Origin: Chryseobacterium geocarposphaerae | Lineage (GTDB): Bacteria; Bacteroidota; Bacteroidia; Flavobacteriales; Weeksellaceae | NCBI RefSeq assembly: GCF_002797535.1 | Contig: NZ_PGFD01000001.1 | Span: 2,511,720-2,575,719 of the forward strand | DNA: 64,000 nt | Direction: 5' to 3' | Shown here: positions 18,667 to 28,166 of the stretch, piece after piece | Position numbering within the stretch: position 1 is the first letter of the stretch | How the letters are laid out: every line of letters starts with the position of its first letter | The notes under the pieces: model-generated | Database searches by the model: none | What the model saw: only the letters and a program-made list of their open reading frames with translations | Told to the model about the DNA's origin: nothing | Position numbers and translations under genes: made by a program

Positions 18667-21495
18667 CTCAGCTTAGTATTGATTTTCTTTTCAATCAGTA
18701 CATTATTTGCTCAGAGAGATACTGAGCACTGGATAGCACCATACTTTATGAGCTCTAGTGCTACCGGATATACCAATACGTTGTATATGTCCACAGACTC
18801 GACGACACCGTTTCAGGTAAAGATTTATAACAACAATACTCTCCTTACTACCGTTACTATAAGTAAAGGTGCCCCACAGAGTTACACTGTTGCTCCAGCT
18901 CTTATATCCACAAGTAATGCATCTGAAGCTGCTACAGTGATTACCAAAGGACTATATCTGAAAGGAGATAAGCCTTTCTTTTGTAGCTTGAGAGCTGCAC
19001 AAAGTGCTCACGGTGAAATTGTAACTTCTAAAGGAAAAGCAGGAATAGGAACTAAGTTTTATGCCGCCGCAGCACCTATTACTTATAGCAGTGCTTTTCT
19101 AATGAACTTTACCACAGGAATCATGGCTACAGAAGATGGCACTACAGTAACTGTTTCAGGTTATAACCCTAATATACAGTTTGTAAATAATACACCAGCT
19201 CCTTTAAGTGTGACTTTTACTTTAAACAAAGGACAATCTTATATTCTTGCAGGGCTTGGAGATAACACTCCCAACTTTACAGGTTTCATAGGGGCTAAGA
19301 TTACTTCAAACAAGGCTATTACAGTGACCAACGGAAATGCCAATGCAATGTATGCCACTGGAAGCCAGTCTTCTGGATCTGACCTTGTACTAGACCAGTC
19401 TGTTCCTACAGAAAGACTTGGAAACGAATTTGCAATGGTAAGAAGTTTATCTCCTATTAACAACTCGTATGATATGGAAGGAGGTATTGTAATTGCAACA
19501 GAAAATAATACTGAAGTTTATCTTAACAATGGAGCAACTCCTGTTGCAACCCTTAATGAAGGACAGTATTATAGAATTTTAAATAACGCCTATATTAACC
19601 AAGGTAATAACCATTACAACGTTTATGTACATACTTCAAAAAACGTGTACCTTTATCAATTGGTAGGTTCTGATGGAACGGCAACAGGAGGATACAATTA
19701 TATTCCACCTTTGAACTGTTTCTTACCTAGAAAAATTGATGAAATTGGTAAAGTAAACGAAATGCCAGGATCAGGAGGTAGTCCGATTACTTTAAAATTG
19801 AATATTTTAACTGAAGTTGGAGCAACCGTTACATATAGCGTTAATGGAGGTGCTCCGATCACACCTACTGCAGCACAGGGGCCTTACAGTCTTACAGGAA
19901 ACAGTAACTGGGTAACCTATGCTATCACTGGTGTTACAGGGAACCTTGCTATTCAATCGAACAAAGCCGTAACAGCAGGTATAAACGGTGGATATAGTAC
20001 AGCAGGATATGGAGGGTACTTCGCAGGATTCTCTTCCATTCCTCTTATTTCTAAAACGACAGGAGATTGTATTCCTGGAATTAAATTGGAAGTAGATGAC
20101 AGTTATGATACCTACCAATGGTTTTTAAATGGAAATCCTATTACCGGTGCTAATGGAAACACATATACTCCGACACAGGGAGGCGACTATACTGTAAAAG
20201 TTACTATTGGAAGTTGCCCTCCAGAAACGACTCCTGTCTTCAAAGTGTTCACATGTTTAACCAAGTCTAACAAAACAATGAATGTTTGCGACATTTCGCA
20301 GGTGATCATTCCAGAATTTACTATTTCAACACAGACATATAATCCAAGTTCTGTAACTATCGTTACCCCTCCTACTAATGGTATTGCGACAGTAAATCCT
20401 GTAACCGGTGTTATTAACTACACACCAAATGTTAACTTCGTAGGAACTGATACTGTTGTATATAAATTCTGTGGAATAGCTCCAGAGTTTGTAGATTGTG
20501 AACAGGTTACTTTAACTTTAAATGTTTCTGAACTTCCTGTCGTAACTGATGCAATATTGAGAACTTGTTTCTTAGAAACCAATACAGCTACAGGTCAATT
20601 TGATCTTACCATTGCCCCAGTTTCAGGACAACCAGGAGTAACAAAAAAATATTATCCTTCACTTACAGATGCTCAAAACGGTACTAATGAAATTTTAACT
20701 CCTAATCAGTATATTGCTCCTAATGGAGTTGTATTTGTAAGGGTAACGAACGGAAACGGATGTTATAGAATTGCTAAAGTTACACTTGTTGTTTTCCCTC
20801 CTACTAAATCAACAGTTTTAACTGATAAGATTATCTGTATGGAAGATAAAACCACATTAGATGCTGGTCCTAACTTCGACGGATATCAGTGGAGTACAGG
20901 AGCAACAACACAAACAATATCTGATGTTACCGTAGGTACATACTGGGTAAAACTAAAAACAGGAGATTGTTGGACGAAGCAAACGGTAAAAGTATATGCT
21001 TCTGAACAACCTGTAATTACAAGTGTTGATATTGCTACGACAACAGTTACTGTATATACAACAGGTGGAACGGCTCCGTATAAATATTCTATGGATAACA
21101 TTAGCTGGCAGGATTCTAATGTCTTCACAAATGTTCCGAGAGGAAGTGGAGTGGTGTATGTAAAAGACGCATACGATTGTAATCCTATTTCTGTAGAAAT
21201 TACAATTCCTAACATTATCAATGTGATTACTCCAAATAATGATGGTGTAAATGATGTTTTAGATTACTCTGAATTAGGACATAAATCAAATCTGGTAATC
21301 GACATCTTTGACAGATACGGAACTAGAATTTACCAGGCCAACAAAGCCAACGGATACAAATGGGATGGGACAACGAACGGAAGCAAGAAAGTATCTACTG
21401 GAAGCTACTGGTTCAGCGTAAGCTGGAATGAACCAAATGCAAAACAAACTCCGGTTAAATATTCTGGATGGATTTTGGTTAAAAACAGAGAATAA
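18652..21495 (+). CDS. T9SS type B sorting-domain surface protein, IgGFc-binding-like (short form 2, 947 aa)
   Basis: It is built like its left neighbour: signal peptide (MKKFLLSLVLIFFSISTLFAQ), RDTEHWIAPYF, and the IgGFc-binding-like region with GEIVTSKGKAGIGTKF, ATEDGTTV, VTNGNANA, VPTERLGNEFA and YGGYFAGFSSIPLIS. An Ig-like module (DTYQWFLNGNPITGANG) and a TPNVNFVGTDTVVYKF repeat follow, then a type B tail from IINVITPNNDGVNDV to GWILVKNRE. Identity to the neighbour is visibly high along the whole length, but ligand-facing loops in the N-terminal domain differ most. It probably gives the cell a variant of the same surface protein. Its own terminator follows. Confidence 0.88.
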   Translation: MKKFLLSLVLIFFSISTLFAQRDTEHWIAPYFMSSSATGYTNTLYMSTDSTTPFQVKIYNNNTLLTTVTISKGAPQSYTVAPALISTSNASEAATVITKGLYLKGDKPFFCSLRAAQSAHGEIVTSKGKAGIGTKFYAAAAPITYSSAFLMNFTTGIMATEDGTTVTVSGYNPNIQFVNNTPAPLSVTFTLNKGQSYILAGLGDNTPNFTGFIGAKITSNKAITVTNGNANAMYATGSQSSGSDLVLDQSVPTERLGNEFAMVRSLSPINNSYDMEGGIVIATENNTEVYLNNGATPVATLNEGQYYRILNNAYINQGNNHYNVYVHTSKNVYLYQLVGSDGTATGGYNYIPPLNCFLPRKIDEIGKVNEMPGSGGSPITLKLNILTEVGATVTYSVNGGAPITPTAAQGPYSLTGNSNWVTYAITGVTGNLAIQSNKAVTAGINGGYSTAGYGGYFAGFSSIPLISKTTGDCIPGIKLEVDDSYDTYQWFLNGNPITGANGNTYTPTQGGDYTVKVTIGSCPPETTPVFKVFTCLTKSNKTMNVCDISQVIIPEFTISTQTYNPSSVTIVTPPTNGIATVNPVTGVINYTPNVNFVGTDTVVYKFCGIAPEFVDCEQVTLTLNVSELPVVTDAILRTCFLETNTATGQFDLTIAPVSGQPGVTKKYYPSLTDAQNGTNEILTPNQYIAPNGVVFVRVTNGNGCYRIAKVTLVVFPPTKSTVLTDKIICMEDKTTLDAGPNFDGYQWSTGATTQTISDVTVGTYWVKLKTGDCWTKQTVKVYASEQPVITSVDIATTTVTVYTTGGTAPYKYSMDNISWQDSNVFTNVPRGSGVVYVKDAYDCNPISVEITIPNIINVITPNNDGVNDVLDYSELGHKSNLVIDIFDRYGTRIYQANKANGYKWDGTTNGSKKVSTGSYWFSVSWNEPNAKQTPVKYSGWILVKNRE

Positions 21496-21520
21496 ATATT
21501 CCTAATACTAGAATTTATTA

Positions 21521-21550
21521 AAAACCACGATTTGAAATCGTGGTTTTTTT
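21521..21550 (+). terminator. Terminator after the second 947-residue paralogue
   Basis: AAAACCACGATTT (21521-21533) pairs with AAATCGTGGTTTT (21535-21547), with the usable loop TTTGAAA and a T7 tail. Confidence 0.9.
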
Positions 21551-21584
21551 ATTGTTTTTTCAAGCTAATACTACTTTTTATTAT

Positions 21585-21592
21585 TAAATTTG
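21585..21592 (+). promoter_or_regulatory. Candidate -7 box of the fourth type B gene
   Basis: TAAATTTG fits TAnnTTTG, 19 bases before the ATG at 21612. The leader differs from those of the two short paralogues. Confidence 0.45.
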
Positions 21593-21611
21593 TGTCAAAA
21601 GCTACCCCTGA

Positions 21612-24600
21612 ATGAGAAAAATTCTATCTTTTTTATTTATATTTTTCATTTCCATGTCTACTTTTGCACAGCTAGACAGAGAACATTGGTTTGCTCCTAT
21701 GATGGATAGAACAGGAAACCCTAATCCTTATCAAAAGCTTTACTTATCAACCAATCGCTCTACCCCATTCCCGGTAAATATTTATAATAATAATGTTTTA
21801 ATTGGCACCGTAACAATCAGTAAAAATAATCCTCAGAAGTTTGATGTTCTTAGAGATTATATTATCACAACATTGCAAACGGATCTTTTCACGCCTATCA
21901 CCAAAGGTCTTTATCTAAAAGCAGATTTCCCTTTTTATGCCAACCTGAGATTTTCTGTTTTCAATCACGCTGAAATCATTACTTCTAAAGGAATCCCATC
22001 TACCGGAAAAACTTTTTATGCGGCAAACGCACCTATTACAGTAAGTAATAATATCCTAAACTTCATGACAAGTATTTTAGCAACTGAAGACAATACAACA
22101 GTTACTATCTCGGGATATAAATCGACCGTTCAGTTTTCAAATGGAACAACCGGGCTTACCAATCCTACAATAACCTTTACATTAAACAAAGGGAAATCTT
22201 TCATCATTGATGGTATAGGTGATATTGCAGGGAATTTTGATGGTTTTATAGGAGCAAAAATTGTTGCCAACAAAGCAATCAATGTAACCAACGGTAATTT
22301 TAACGGACAGTATGCAGGCAATTATCCTATAAGCTCAGATATTTTGATGGATCAGGCTGTACCTGTTGAAAGATTAGGAACCGAATTTGCCTTAGTTAAA
22401 GGAAACGGGAGTATTGGATCCAATATGGAAACAGCTTTAGTAATAGCTACTGAAGACAATACCCAAATTTATGTAAACAATGAAATTCCTCCTATTGCCA
22501 CATTAAATACAGGACAATATTATGTAATTCCTGACAGCAAATATATTTTGCAGGGAAACAACCATTACAACTTATATATAAGAACCACGAAAAACGCGTA
22601 TGTTTATCAAATGCTTGCCGGAGATTCAGCATCCGGAAGCGAAGTTGCGACCGGAGGCTTTAATTTTATCCCCGCATTGAACTGCTACTTGCCTAAACAA
22701 ATCAACGAGCTCGGTTTTATTGATGAAAATTTTGTCCTTTCCAATAACAACCCCACCGGGATTTTAAATATTCCTACCAAACTAAATCTGATCACTCAAA
22801 AGGGAGCAGTTGTAACAGTAAATGGCAATACCCCTCCAGCCAATACGGGACCTTTTGATATGACCGGAACCAATAACTGGGTAACTTATGGGATACCTAA
22901 TACAACAGGAACTATTACTGTTATTTCCAATAAAGCCATTACTGCCGGAATTAATGCAGGAAGCGATGCAGTAGGATATGGTGGTTTTTTCGCAGGTTTC
23001 CCTACACAACCGGTCATTTTACAGACTGGGGCAGGTTGCGCACCGGGAATACAGCTTACTGTAGATCCATTAATCTATGACAGCTATCAATGGTACAGAA
23101 ACGGATCAATTATTCCCGGGGCTACAAGTTCAACATACAACCCTACTCAATCCGGCTTTTATTCATGTTCAGTAACAATGGGAAGTTGTGCGCCTTTAAT
23201 TTCTAATGAAATCAAAGTTTTAAATTGTACAAAGCAAAGCACTGCAACCTATAATGTTTGTACTACACAAACAATAACACCTGCATTTACAACATCAACA
23301 CAAACTCCCGTTCCTTCTACGGTATCAATAGTCACTCCGCCTTCGCTAGGTACTGCCACTATCAATCCCACAACAGGAGTTATTACTTATACCCCAACCA
23401 ATCCGGGAACGCTAACAGGTACGGATACATTCACCTATACATTTTGTGGAAATGATGCTGTTTTTCCGGATTGTGAAACGGTTACTGTTACTATTCACTT
23501 AGAAGCACTTACAACCACTAATGCTACAATTTATGCCTGTAATATAAATAATCAGGGTACTTTCAACCTTACGTCTGCCAATATAAGTAACAATTCTCCT
23601 ATTACAATTACTTACTACCCAACTTTAACAGATGCTCAAACCGAAAACCCAACAGCTCTTATTACATCTACTACTGCTTATACCGCAACAAACGGTACTA
23701 TTGTGTATGCTGTCGTAAAAAATAATAATGGTTGTAAAAGCATCGCTCAGATCACATTAAGTCTTTATAATCTTGCAGTCATCACTCCTAACTATTCAGG
23801 AGTATTTTGTGATGATAATTTTGACGGCACTGTTACCATAAATTTACTAAACATTACCCCAATTGTTCTTAATAACCCTACCTATTTTACCAATGTAAGG
23901 TATTATGCAAATATTACAGATGCTAATGCAGGAAATTCCAACACTCTTCCTAATAGCTGGAGCTTCACAACAAATACTACAATTTATATTCGGGTAGATT
24001 CACCTGATGGGTGTGCAGCCGTAGTACAACCGTTAAATTTTTCCATTGGACAGCCTATTCAATTATTAACAGATCGTGTTACAACAAGTATTTGTGATGA
24101 AGATCTGGATGGCAGTAAACAGATAAATCTATTACCTTTTATCCCTCAATTTACAACAGATCCAGGTGTTACCTATACTTTCCACAGCAATTTGCAGGAT
24201 GCACAAAATGGTACTACTCCTATCAATAGCACCATAACTCTTTCCGGAACTCAAACTATTTACATAAGATTTGAAAAAAACGGAGTTTGCCCGGCTATAG
24301 GAAAAATAATTATCACTGTAAAAACACCAAAGAAATCTGATATTTTATTAGATCAGATCATTTGTGCAAAAACAACCACAACCTTAGATGCCGGTTCAGG
24401 CTTCGAGTCCTACGTTTGGAGTACAGGAGCTACAACAACATATATTTCCAATGTTCCTGTTGGAAATTATTGGGTAGATCTTACTTATAACGGGTGTGTA
24501 TACAGACAATATGTAAATGTTACTGAAGCCCAGCTTCCGGCAATTCTTTCCATCGATATCAACGGGACAACAGTAACAGTAAATGTAGGGGGTGGATTCC

Positions 24601-25016
24601 CTCCTTACCAGTATTCTTTAGATGGTATCAATTGGCAGAGTTCCAATGTTTTCTATAATGTAGCACGAGGCTCTCACGTGGTATATGTAAGAGATTCTAA
24701 AAACTGTCAAATGGTTGAGAAGCCTTTTGTAGTTGTAAAGCTTATTAATACCATTACACCAAATGGAGATGGGCACAATGACCAGATCGATTATTCCGGG
24801 CTTGCCGATAAAACCAACTTTGAATTCAGAATTTTTGACCGATATGGTGCCGAGGTTTTCAGAGGAACCCCTACCAACAATTATACCTGGGATGGAAGAA
24901 TGGGAGGCAGAAATGTACCGACAGCAACCTACTGGTATTTTATCAGTTGGGTGGAATCCGGGCTCATTCCTACAACCGTAAAATATACAAGCTGGCTTTT
25001 GGTAAAACACAGATAA
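21612..25016 (+). CDS. T9SS type B sorting-domain surface protein, IgGFc-binding-like (long form 2, 1134 aa)
   Basis: Signal peptide (MRKILSFLFIFFISMSTFAQ), LDREHWFAPMMD, and an IgGFc-binding-like domain with AEIITSKGIPSTGK, ATEDNTTV, VTNGNFNG and YGGFFAGFPTQP. An Ig-like module (DSYQWYRNGSIIPGATSS) and a TPTNPG repeat lead into two modules marked by CDDNFDG and CDEDLDG, as in the 1116-residue paralogue. The sorting tail runs from LINTITPNGDGHNDQ to SWLLVKHR. The long/short pattern along the array is long, short, short, long, as if modules were lost or gained once and one form then duplicated. I see no clear terminator in the 125 bases that follow. Confidence 0.88.
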   Translation: MRKILSFLFIFFISMSTFAQLDREHWFAPMMDRTGNPNPYQKLYLSTNRSTPFPVNIYNNNVLIGTVTISKNNPQKFDVLRDYIITTLQTDLFTPITKGLYLKADFPFYANLRFSVFNHAEIITSKGIPSTGKTFYAANAPITVSNNILNFMTSILATEDNTTVTISGYKSTVQFSNGTTGLTNPTITFTLNKGKSFIIDGIGDIAGNFDGFIGAKIVANKAINVTNGNFNGQYAGNYPISSDILMDQAVPVERLGTEFALVKGNGSIGSNMETALVIATEDNTQIYVNNEIPPIATLNTGQYYVIPDSKYILQGNNHYNLYIRTTKNAYVYQMLAGDSASGSEVATGGFNFIPALNCYLPKQINELGFIDENFVLSNNNPTGILNIPTKLNLITQKGAVVTVNGNTPPANTGPFDMTGTNNWVTYGIPNTTGTITVISNKAITAGINAGSDAVGYGGFFAGFPTQPVILQTGAGCAPGIQLTVDPLIYDSYQWYRNGSIIPGATSSTYNPTQSGFYSCSVTMGSCAPLISNEIKVLNCTKQSTATYNVCTTQTITPAFTTSTQTPVPSTVSIVTPPSLGTATINPTTGVITYTPTNPGTLTGTDTFTYTFCGNDAVFPDCETVTVTIHLEALTTTNATIYACNINNQGTFNLTSANISNNSPITITYYPTLTDAQTENPTALITSTTAYTATNGTIVYAVVKNNNGCKSIAQITLSLYNLAVITPNYSGVFCDDNFDGTVTINLLNITPIVLNNPTYFTNVRYYANITDANAGNSNTLPNSWSFTTNTTIYIRVDSPDGCAAVVQPLNFSIGQPIQLLTDRVTTSICDEDLDGSKQINLLPFIPQFTTDPGVTYTFHSNLQDAQNGTTPINSTITLSGTQTIYIRFEKNGVCPAIGKIIITVKTPKKSDILLDQIICAKTTTTLDAGSGFESYVWSTGATTTYISNVPVGNYWVDLTYNGCVYRQYVNVTEAQLPAILSIDINGTTVTVNVGGGFPPYQYSLDGINWQSSNVFYNVARGSHVVYVRDSKNCQMVEKPFVVVKLINTITPNGDGHNDQIDYSGLADKTNFEFRIFDRYGAEVFRGTPTNNYTWDGRMGGRNVPTATYWYFISWVESGLIPTTVKYTSWLLVKHR

Positions 25017-25125
25017 AATTTTAAAACACATATTTATAACAATCATTAACAGTTTTATACTAAAGTTTAATATACTTTAACCCGTTTTTGTAGTTTATAA
25101 AGTGATAAATTGGCGTATTTCTATG

Positions 25126-25133
25126 TAATTTTG
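25126..25133 (+). promoter_or_regulatory. Candidate -7 box upstream of the CarboxypepD_reg-like gene
   Basis: TAATTTTG fits TAnnTTTG only 8 bases before the ATG at 25142, so the transcript would have a very short leader. Confidence 0.4.
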
Positions 25134-25141
25134 CCAATTAT

Positions 25142-25930
25142 ATGAAGAAACTAATTACTTTAATTTTTTTGATTTTTTTAGCTAAAATCAATGCTCAGCT
25201 TTTCTCCGGAGAAGTTTTTTTAAGAGACAACTCTATTTTGTATCTCAATCAGGTATATGTGACCAATCTTACCACACAAAAAACAGTACTTACCAACTAT
25301 AATGGTAATTTCAATATTGAAGCTAAGCTGGGAGATGTAATTCGTTTTACCTCAATCATTACAGAAAGAAAAGATTTTAAAATCACTCAACAAATGTTGG
25401 GTGGCAAAAATCTGATTGAACTTAAAATAGCTTATTATGACATTCAGGAAGTACTTATCAGTAGATTCAAGCCTACAGGCAACCTCAGATATGATGTAAA
25501 CGCTATAAGGAAAGAAGACAAAAGTCTTACCCTAAAAAAAATGATCGGCTTACCAGCTCCTAAAGGAGATGGCACTTCACCCGAACTTCCGGTTGCCGGC
25601 TTAAGAGATGGTGGGCTCACTTTTAGTTTGGAAAGTATTTATGATATCCTCTCAGGAGACCGCAAGAAAAAACAGCGTTATCTAGCGTATGAACGAATGA
25701 ATTCTTCCATTACCCAGATTAAAAATTATTTAGGCAAAGATTATTTTGTAAAGTTTAAAATTCCTGAAAACCTAATTGATAATTTCTTACAGTTCGTATA
25801 TACATCAGAAAATGTAGAACCTTATGTATTGGCAGGAAACTTCGAGGCCATCAAAATACCGATTGAAAAATATCTTCCGATTTATCAAAAAAGGCTAAAA
25901 AGCTCACATCTGCAGGAGATCGCAAAATAA
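25142..25930 (+). CDS. Secreted carboxypeptidase-regulatory-like domain protein
   Basis: A 262-residue protein with a signal peptide (MKKLITLIFLIFLAKINAQ). Residues about 20-100 form a CarboxypepD_reg-like beta-sandwich: LNQVYVTNLTTQKTVLTNYNGNFNIEA carries the usual turn before a second strand pair, then GDVIRFTSI. The rest, about 160 residues with charged helices near the end, is not a TonB receptor barrel, so this is the short periplasmic class of such proteins. It follows the surface-protein array on the same strand but behind its own -7 box. A direct link to those proteins is not shown. Confidence 0.7.
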   Translation: MKKLITLIFLIFLAKINAQLFSGEVFLRDNSILYLNQVYVTNLTTQKTVLTNYNGNFNIEAKLGDVIRFTSIITERKDFKITQQMLGGKNLIELKIAYYDIQEVLISRFKPTGNLRYDVNAIRKEDKSLTLKKMIGLPAPKGDGTSPELPVAGLRDGGLTFSLESIYDILSGDRKKKQRYLAYERMNSSITQIKNYLGKDYFVKFKIPENLIDNFLQFVYTSENVEPYVLAGNFEAIKIPIEKYLPIYQKRLKSSHLQEIAK

Positions 25931-26044
25931 AAAGTTTTAAATTTTATTTTTGAAATAGAGATTTTTTTTAAAATATTTATAATTTTATAACGTATTTAAT
26001 TATTAACGACTCACTGATCCCCAAGTCCAAAAGCATATATTTTA

Positions 26045-26821
26045 ATGAAGAATTTACTTTTTTTACTAAGTACCCTATTATGTATCAATCTTTCTGCACA
26101 AGGAAAAGACAAAGATTACAGTAATATTTTAAAAAGTAAAAACATCTATGAGCTTAATGCTTTTTTGCGGGACGCTCATCCTGACGAACCTCGCCGTTCC
26201 GTTATAAAACCAAGAGTAATGCAGCTGATGAAGGAATATATACAAAATGCTGCTCCCGGAGATCCTAAAGTAAAAACGATGCAGGAAAACCTTGCCCTTC
26301 TGAAAAGGCGGCCTTCTACAAAGATTACTTTCGATGAAATGAATGCGAAAATAAAAGAAAAACAAATTGCAAAATACAGAGCCGAGCTAGCTTCAGGAGT
26401 ATCATCAGTAAAATACACTCCGAGTACCGCTCAAAATGTCTATGTCGCCAATACTCCTGCTACAGCTACAAAAGCAGCAATTCCTAACACAGAAGCAGAT
26501 GAATTCAATATGCTTATGGCAAGCAATCCTGTTGAGCATAAAAATAAAACGGTGAAAATATTGAACTCATTATTTGACAATGATCCTAACGCCAAGGAAT
26601 GCATTGTGATGATTGAGAACAATTCCGACTGTAATATTATCGTAAGAATGGAAGGTGTCGGAAATACAAAGTACCGTCTTGCTGTACCCGCTCACGGAGA
26701 TAATTCTATCGTAATCGAGAAAGGAAATTATCTTTTTACAAGTTTGGTTTGCGGAGCACAATATGCATCACAGAAAACCGTCCAGAAGCCGATTATGGTC
26801 GCATTAAGCAATCCTAAATAG
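26045..26821 (+). CDS. Secreted DUF6759-like protein (paralogue 2)
   Basis: A 258-residue protein with a signal peptide ending at SAQ (about residue 19). A helical, charged middle part has a tract resembling paralogue 1 (NAFLRDAHPDEPRR; compare AGFLKQNPNHPKTD there). The C-terminal domain of about 90 residues runs from ILNSLFDNDPNAKE, with NNSDCNIIVRMEG, VPAHGDNSIVIEKGNYLF and VCGAQY. The two cysteines and the LF-N/D-D start line up with the other two copies in this window. It lies 80 bases before trmB and its function is unknown. Confidence 0.7.
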   Translation: MKNLLFLLSTLLCINLSAQGKDKDYSNILKSKNIYELNAFLRDAHPDEPRRSVIKPRVMQLMKEYIQNAAPGDPKVKTMQENLALLKRRPSTKITFDEMNAKIKEKQIAKYRAELASGVSSVKYTPSTAQNVYVANTPATATKAAIPNTEADEFNMLMASNPVEHKNKTVKILNSLFDNDPNAKECIVMIENNSDCNIIVRMEGVGNTKYRLAVPAHGDNSIVIEKGNYLFTSLVCGAQYASQKTVQKPIMVALSNPK

Positions 26822-26876
26822 CACAGAAAAAACCTCCAATACTATTACAAAAATCAAAAAATAGGTATTTTTTCAT

Positions 26877-26884
26877 TACTTTTG
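26877..26884 (+). promoter_or_regulatory. Candidate -7 box upstream of trmB
   Basis: TACTTTTG fits TAnnTTTG, 17 bases before the trmB ATG. Confidence 0.45.
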
Positions 26885-26901
26885 TCCGATTTTAATAGAG
26901 T

Positions 26902-27579
26902 ATGGGCAAAAACAAACTGGCGAGATTCGCAGAAAACAAAATATTACCAAATGTAGTTCAGCCAACAAGAGAAGAGGCTCTGAACGGTTTTGAACTGAAA
27001 GGAAACTGGAGAAAAGATTTCTTCAAAAATGAAAATCCTATTGTTTTAGAATTAGGTTGCGGAAAAGGAGAATATTCTGTAGGCCTAGCAAAAGCATTCC
27101 CTGAAAAGAATTTTATCGGAATAGACATTAAAGGAGCCCGATTTTGGTTTGGAGCTAAAGAAGCCGTTGATAACAATATGCATAATGTAGCCTTCTTAAG
27201 AAGTCAGATTGAGCTGGTAGATTGTTTCTTTGCAGAAAATGAAGTAGATGAAATCTGGATTACCTTCCCTGATCCACAGATTAAATACAGACGTACAAAG
27301 CACAGATTAACTCATCCGGATTTCCTGAACCGGTATAAAAAATTCTTAAAACCTGGTGGAATTATTCATTTGAAAACGGATTCTGAATTTTTACATGGCT
27401 ATACGTTAGGCTATCTTCAGGGAGCAGGATATGAAATCATAAGTGCACATCACGACATCTACAGTGCGCTTGAATATGATCCGGGAACGCCTCATTTAAG
27501 AGATATCAGAACGTATTATGAAGAACTATTCTCTGCAAAAGGGAAAACCATTACATATATAAAGTTCAGAATAAACTAA
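26902..27579 (+). CDS. trmB: tRNA (guanosine(46)-N7)-methyltransferase
   Basis: A 225-residue class I SAM-dependent methyltransferase that makes m7G at position 46 of the tRNA variable loop. LELGCGKGEYSVGLAKAFP is the SAM-binding motif I (residues about 49-67), followed by IGIDIKG (motif II acidic strand). The TrmB hallmark WITFPDPQIKYRRTKHRL (about residue 115) holds the catalytic Asp and the tRNA-contacting basic residues, and TDSEF lies downstream. Length is normal. It is flanked by DUF6759-like genes, which is unexpected, and ends at its own small terminator. Confidence 0.95.
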   Translation: MGKNKLARFAENKILPNVVQPTREEALNGFELKGNWRKDFFKNENPIVLELGCGKGEYSVGLAKAFPEKNFIGIDIKGARFWFGAKEAVDNNMHNVAFLRSQIELVDCFFAENEVDEIWITFPDPQIKYRRTKHRLTHPDFLNRYKKFLKPGGIIHLKTDSEFLHGYTLGYLQGAGYEIISAHHDIYSALEYDPGTPHLRDIRTYYEELFSAKGKTITYIKFRIN

Positions 27580-27586
27580 TATAAAG

Positions 27587-27608
27587 GGTAAGATTTTCTT
27601 ACCTTTTT
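27587..27608 (+). terminator. Terminator after trmB
   Basis: GGTAAG (27587-27592) pairs with CTTACC (27598-27603) around ATTTT and is followed by T5. It is short but well placed. Confidence 0.7.
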
Positions 27609-27647
27609 CGTTTCTATATTTTTACATCTATCTTTTAAATCAATTGT

Positions 27648-28091
27648 ATGAAAGGAAAAATAATATTCGGGATATGTATATCAATTCTTTTAGATAGCTG
27701 TAGTACGACTTACAGTACAGGTACTTCATCTCCTTCTAAAAACTCACCCGGAACGACATCTACTCCATCAGTATCTCAGACAGAACAGGAATATAACGCC
27801 TTAATAAAGACCTATAAGCCGGAAACAGCAGATGTATTAACCGATTTATTCAATGATAGCTCAAATAGCCCTAAAACTTCAATTACAGTTACCAATAAGT
27901 CTCGCTGTAATATGGTTTTGACGATCACCGGAAAAAATTATTCAAAAAAGATTCCTATTGGAGCAGGTAAAATAGGATATGCCATGGTACTAAAAAATCA
28001 AAATTATAATCTGTCCGGAATGGTTTGTAACTCGGTCTATAAAAAGACTCAGTTTATTTCATCTTCTTACAGCATCACTCTTTCCAATTAA
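27648..28091 (+). CDS. DUF6759-like lipoprotein (paralogue 3)
   Basis: A 147-residue protein, the shortest of the three. A lipoprotein-type signal ends in LLDSC, with Asp at the -2 position, which is unusual. A Ser/Thr/Pro linker follows, then the domain: VLTDLFNDSSNSPKTS, NKSRCNMVLTITG, IPIGAGKIGYAMV and VCNSVYK. It is the only copy predicted to be lipid-anchored. It is convergent with rpsB and separated from it by a bidirectional terminator. Function is unknown. Confidence 0.65.
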   Translation: MKGKIIFGICISILLDSCSTTYSTGTSSPSKNSPGTTSTPSVSQTEQEYNALIKTYKPETADVLTDLFNDSSNSPKTSITVTNKSRCNMVLTITGKNYSKKIPIGAGKIGYAMVLKNQNYNLSGMVCNSVYKKTQFISSSYSITLSN

Positions 28092-28108
28092 TACAATCCC
28101 CACCAAAT

Positions 28109-28145
28109 AAAAAATCCGTTAAGAATTCACTTAACGGATTTTTAT
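28109..28145. terminator. Bidirectional terminator at the end of the rplM-rpsI-rpsB operon
   Basis: AAAATCCGTTAAG (28111-28123) pairs with CTTAACGGATTTT (28130-28142) around AATTCA, with A and T runs outside. It ends rpsB on the minus strand, before any tsf, and the DUF6759-like lipoprotein on the plus strand. Confidence 0.92.
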
Positions 28146-28166
28146 ATTTTAAAGATAAATCTTTAA

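Noticed and set aside
10380..25016. Possible phase-variable cassette array
   Set aside because: No recombinase, no inverted repeats at gene borders, and each copy has a full coding frame with its own sorting tail.
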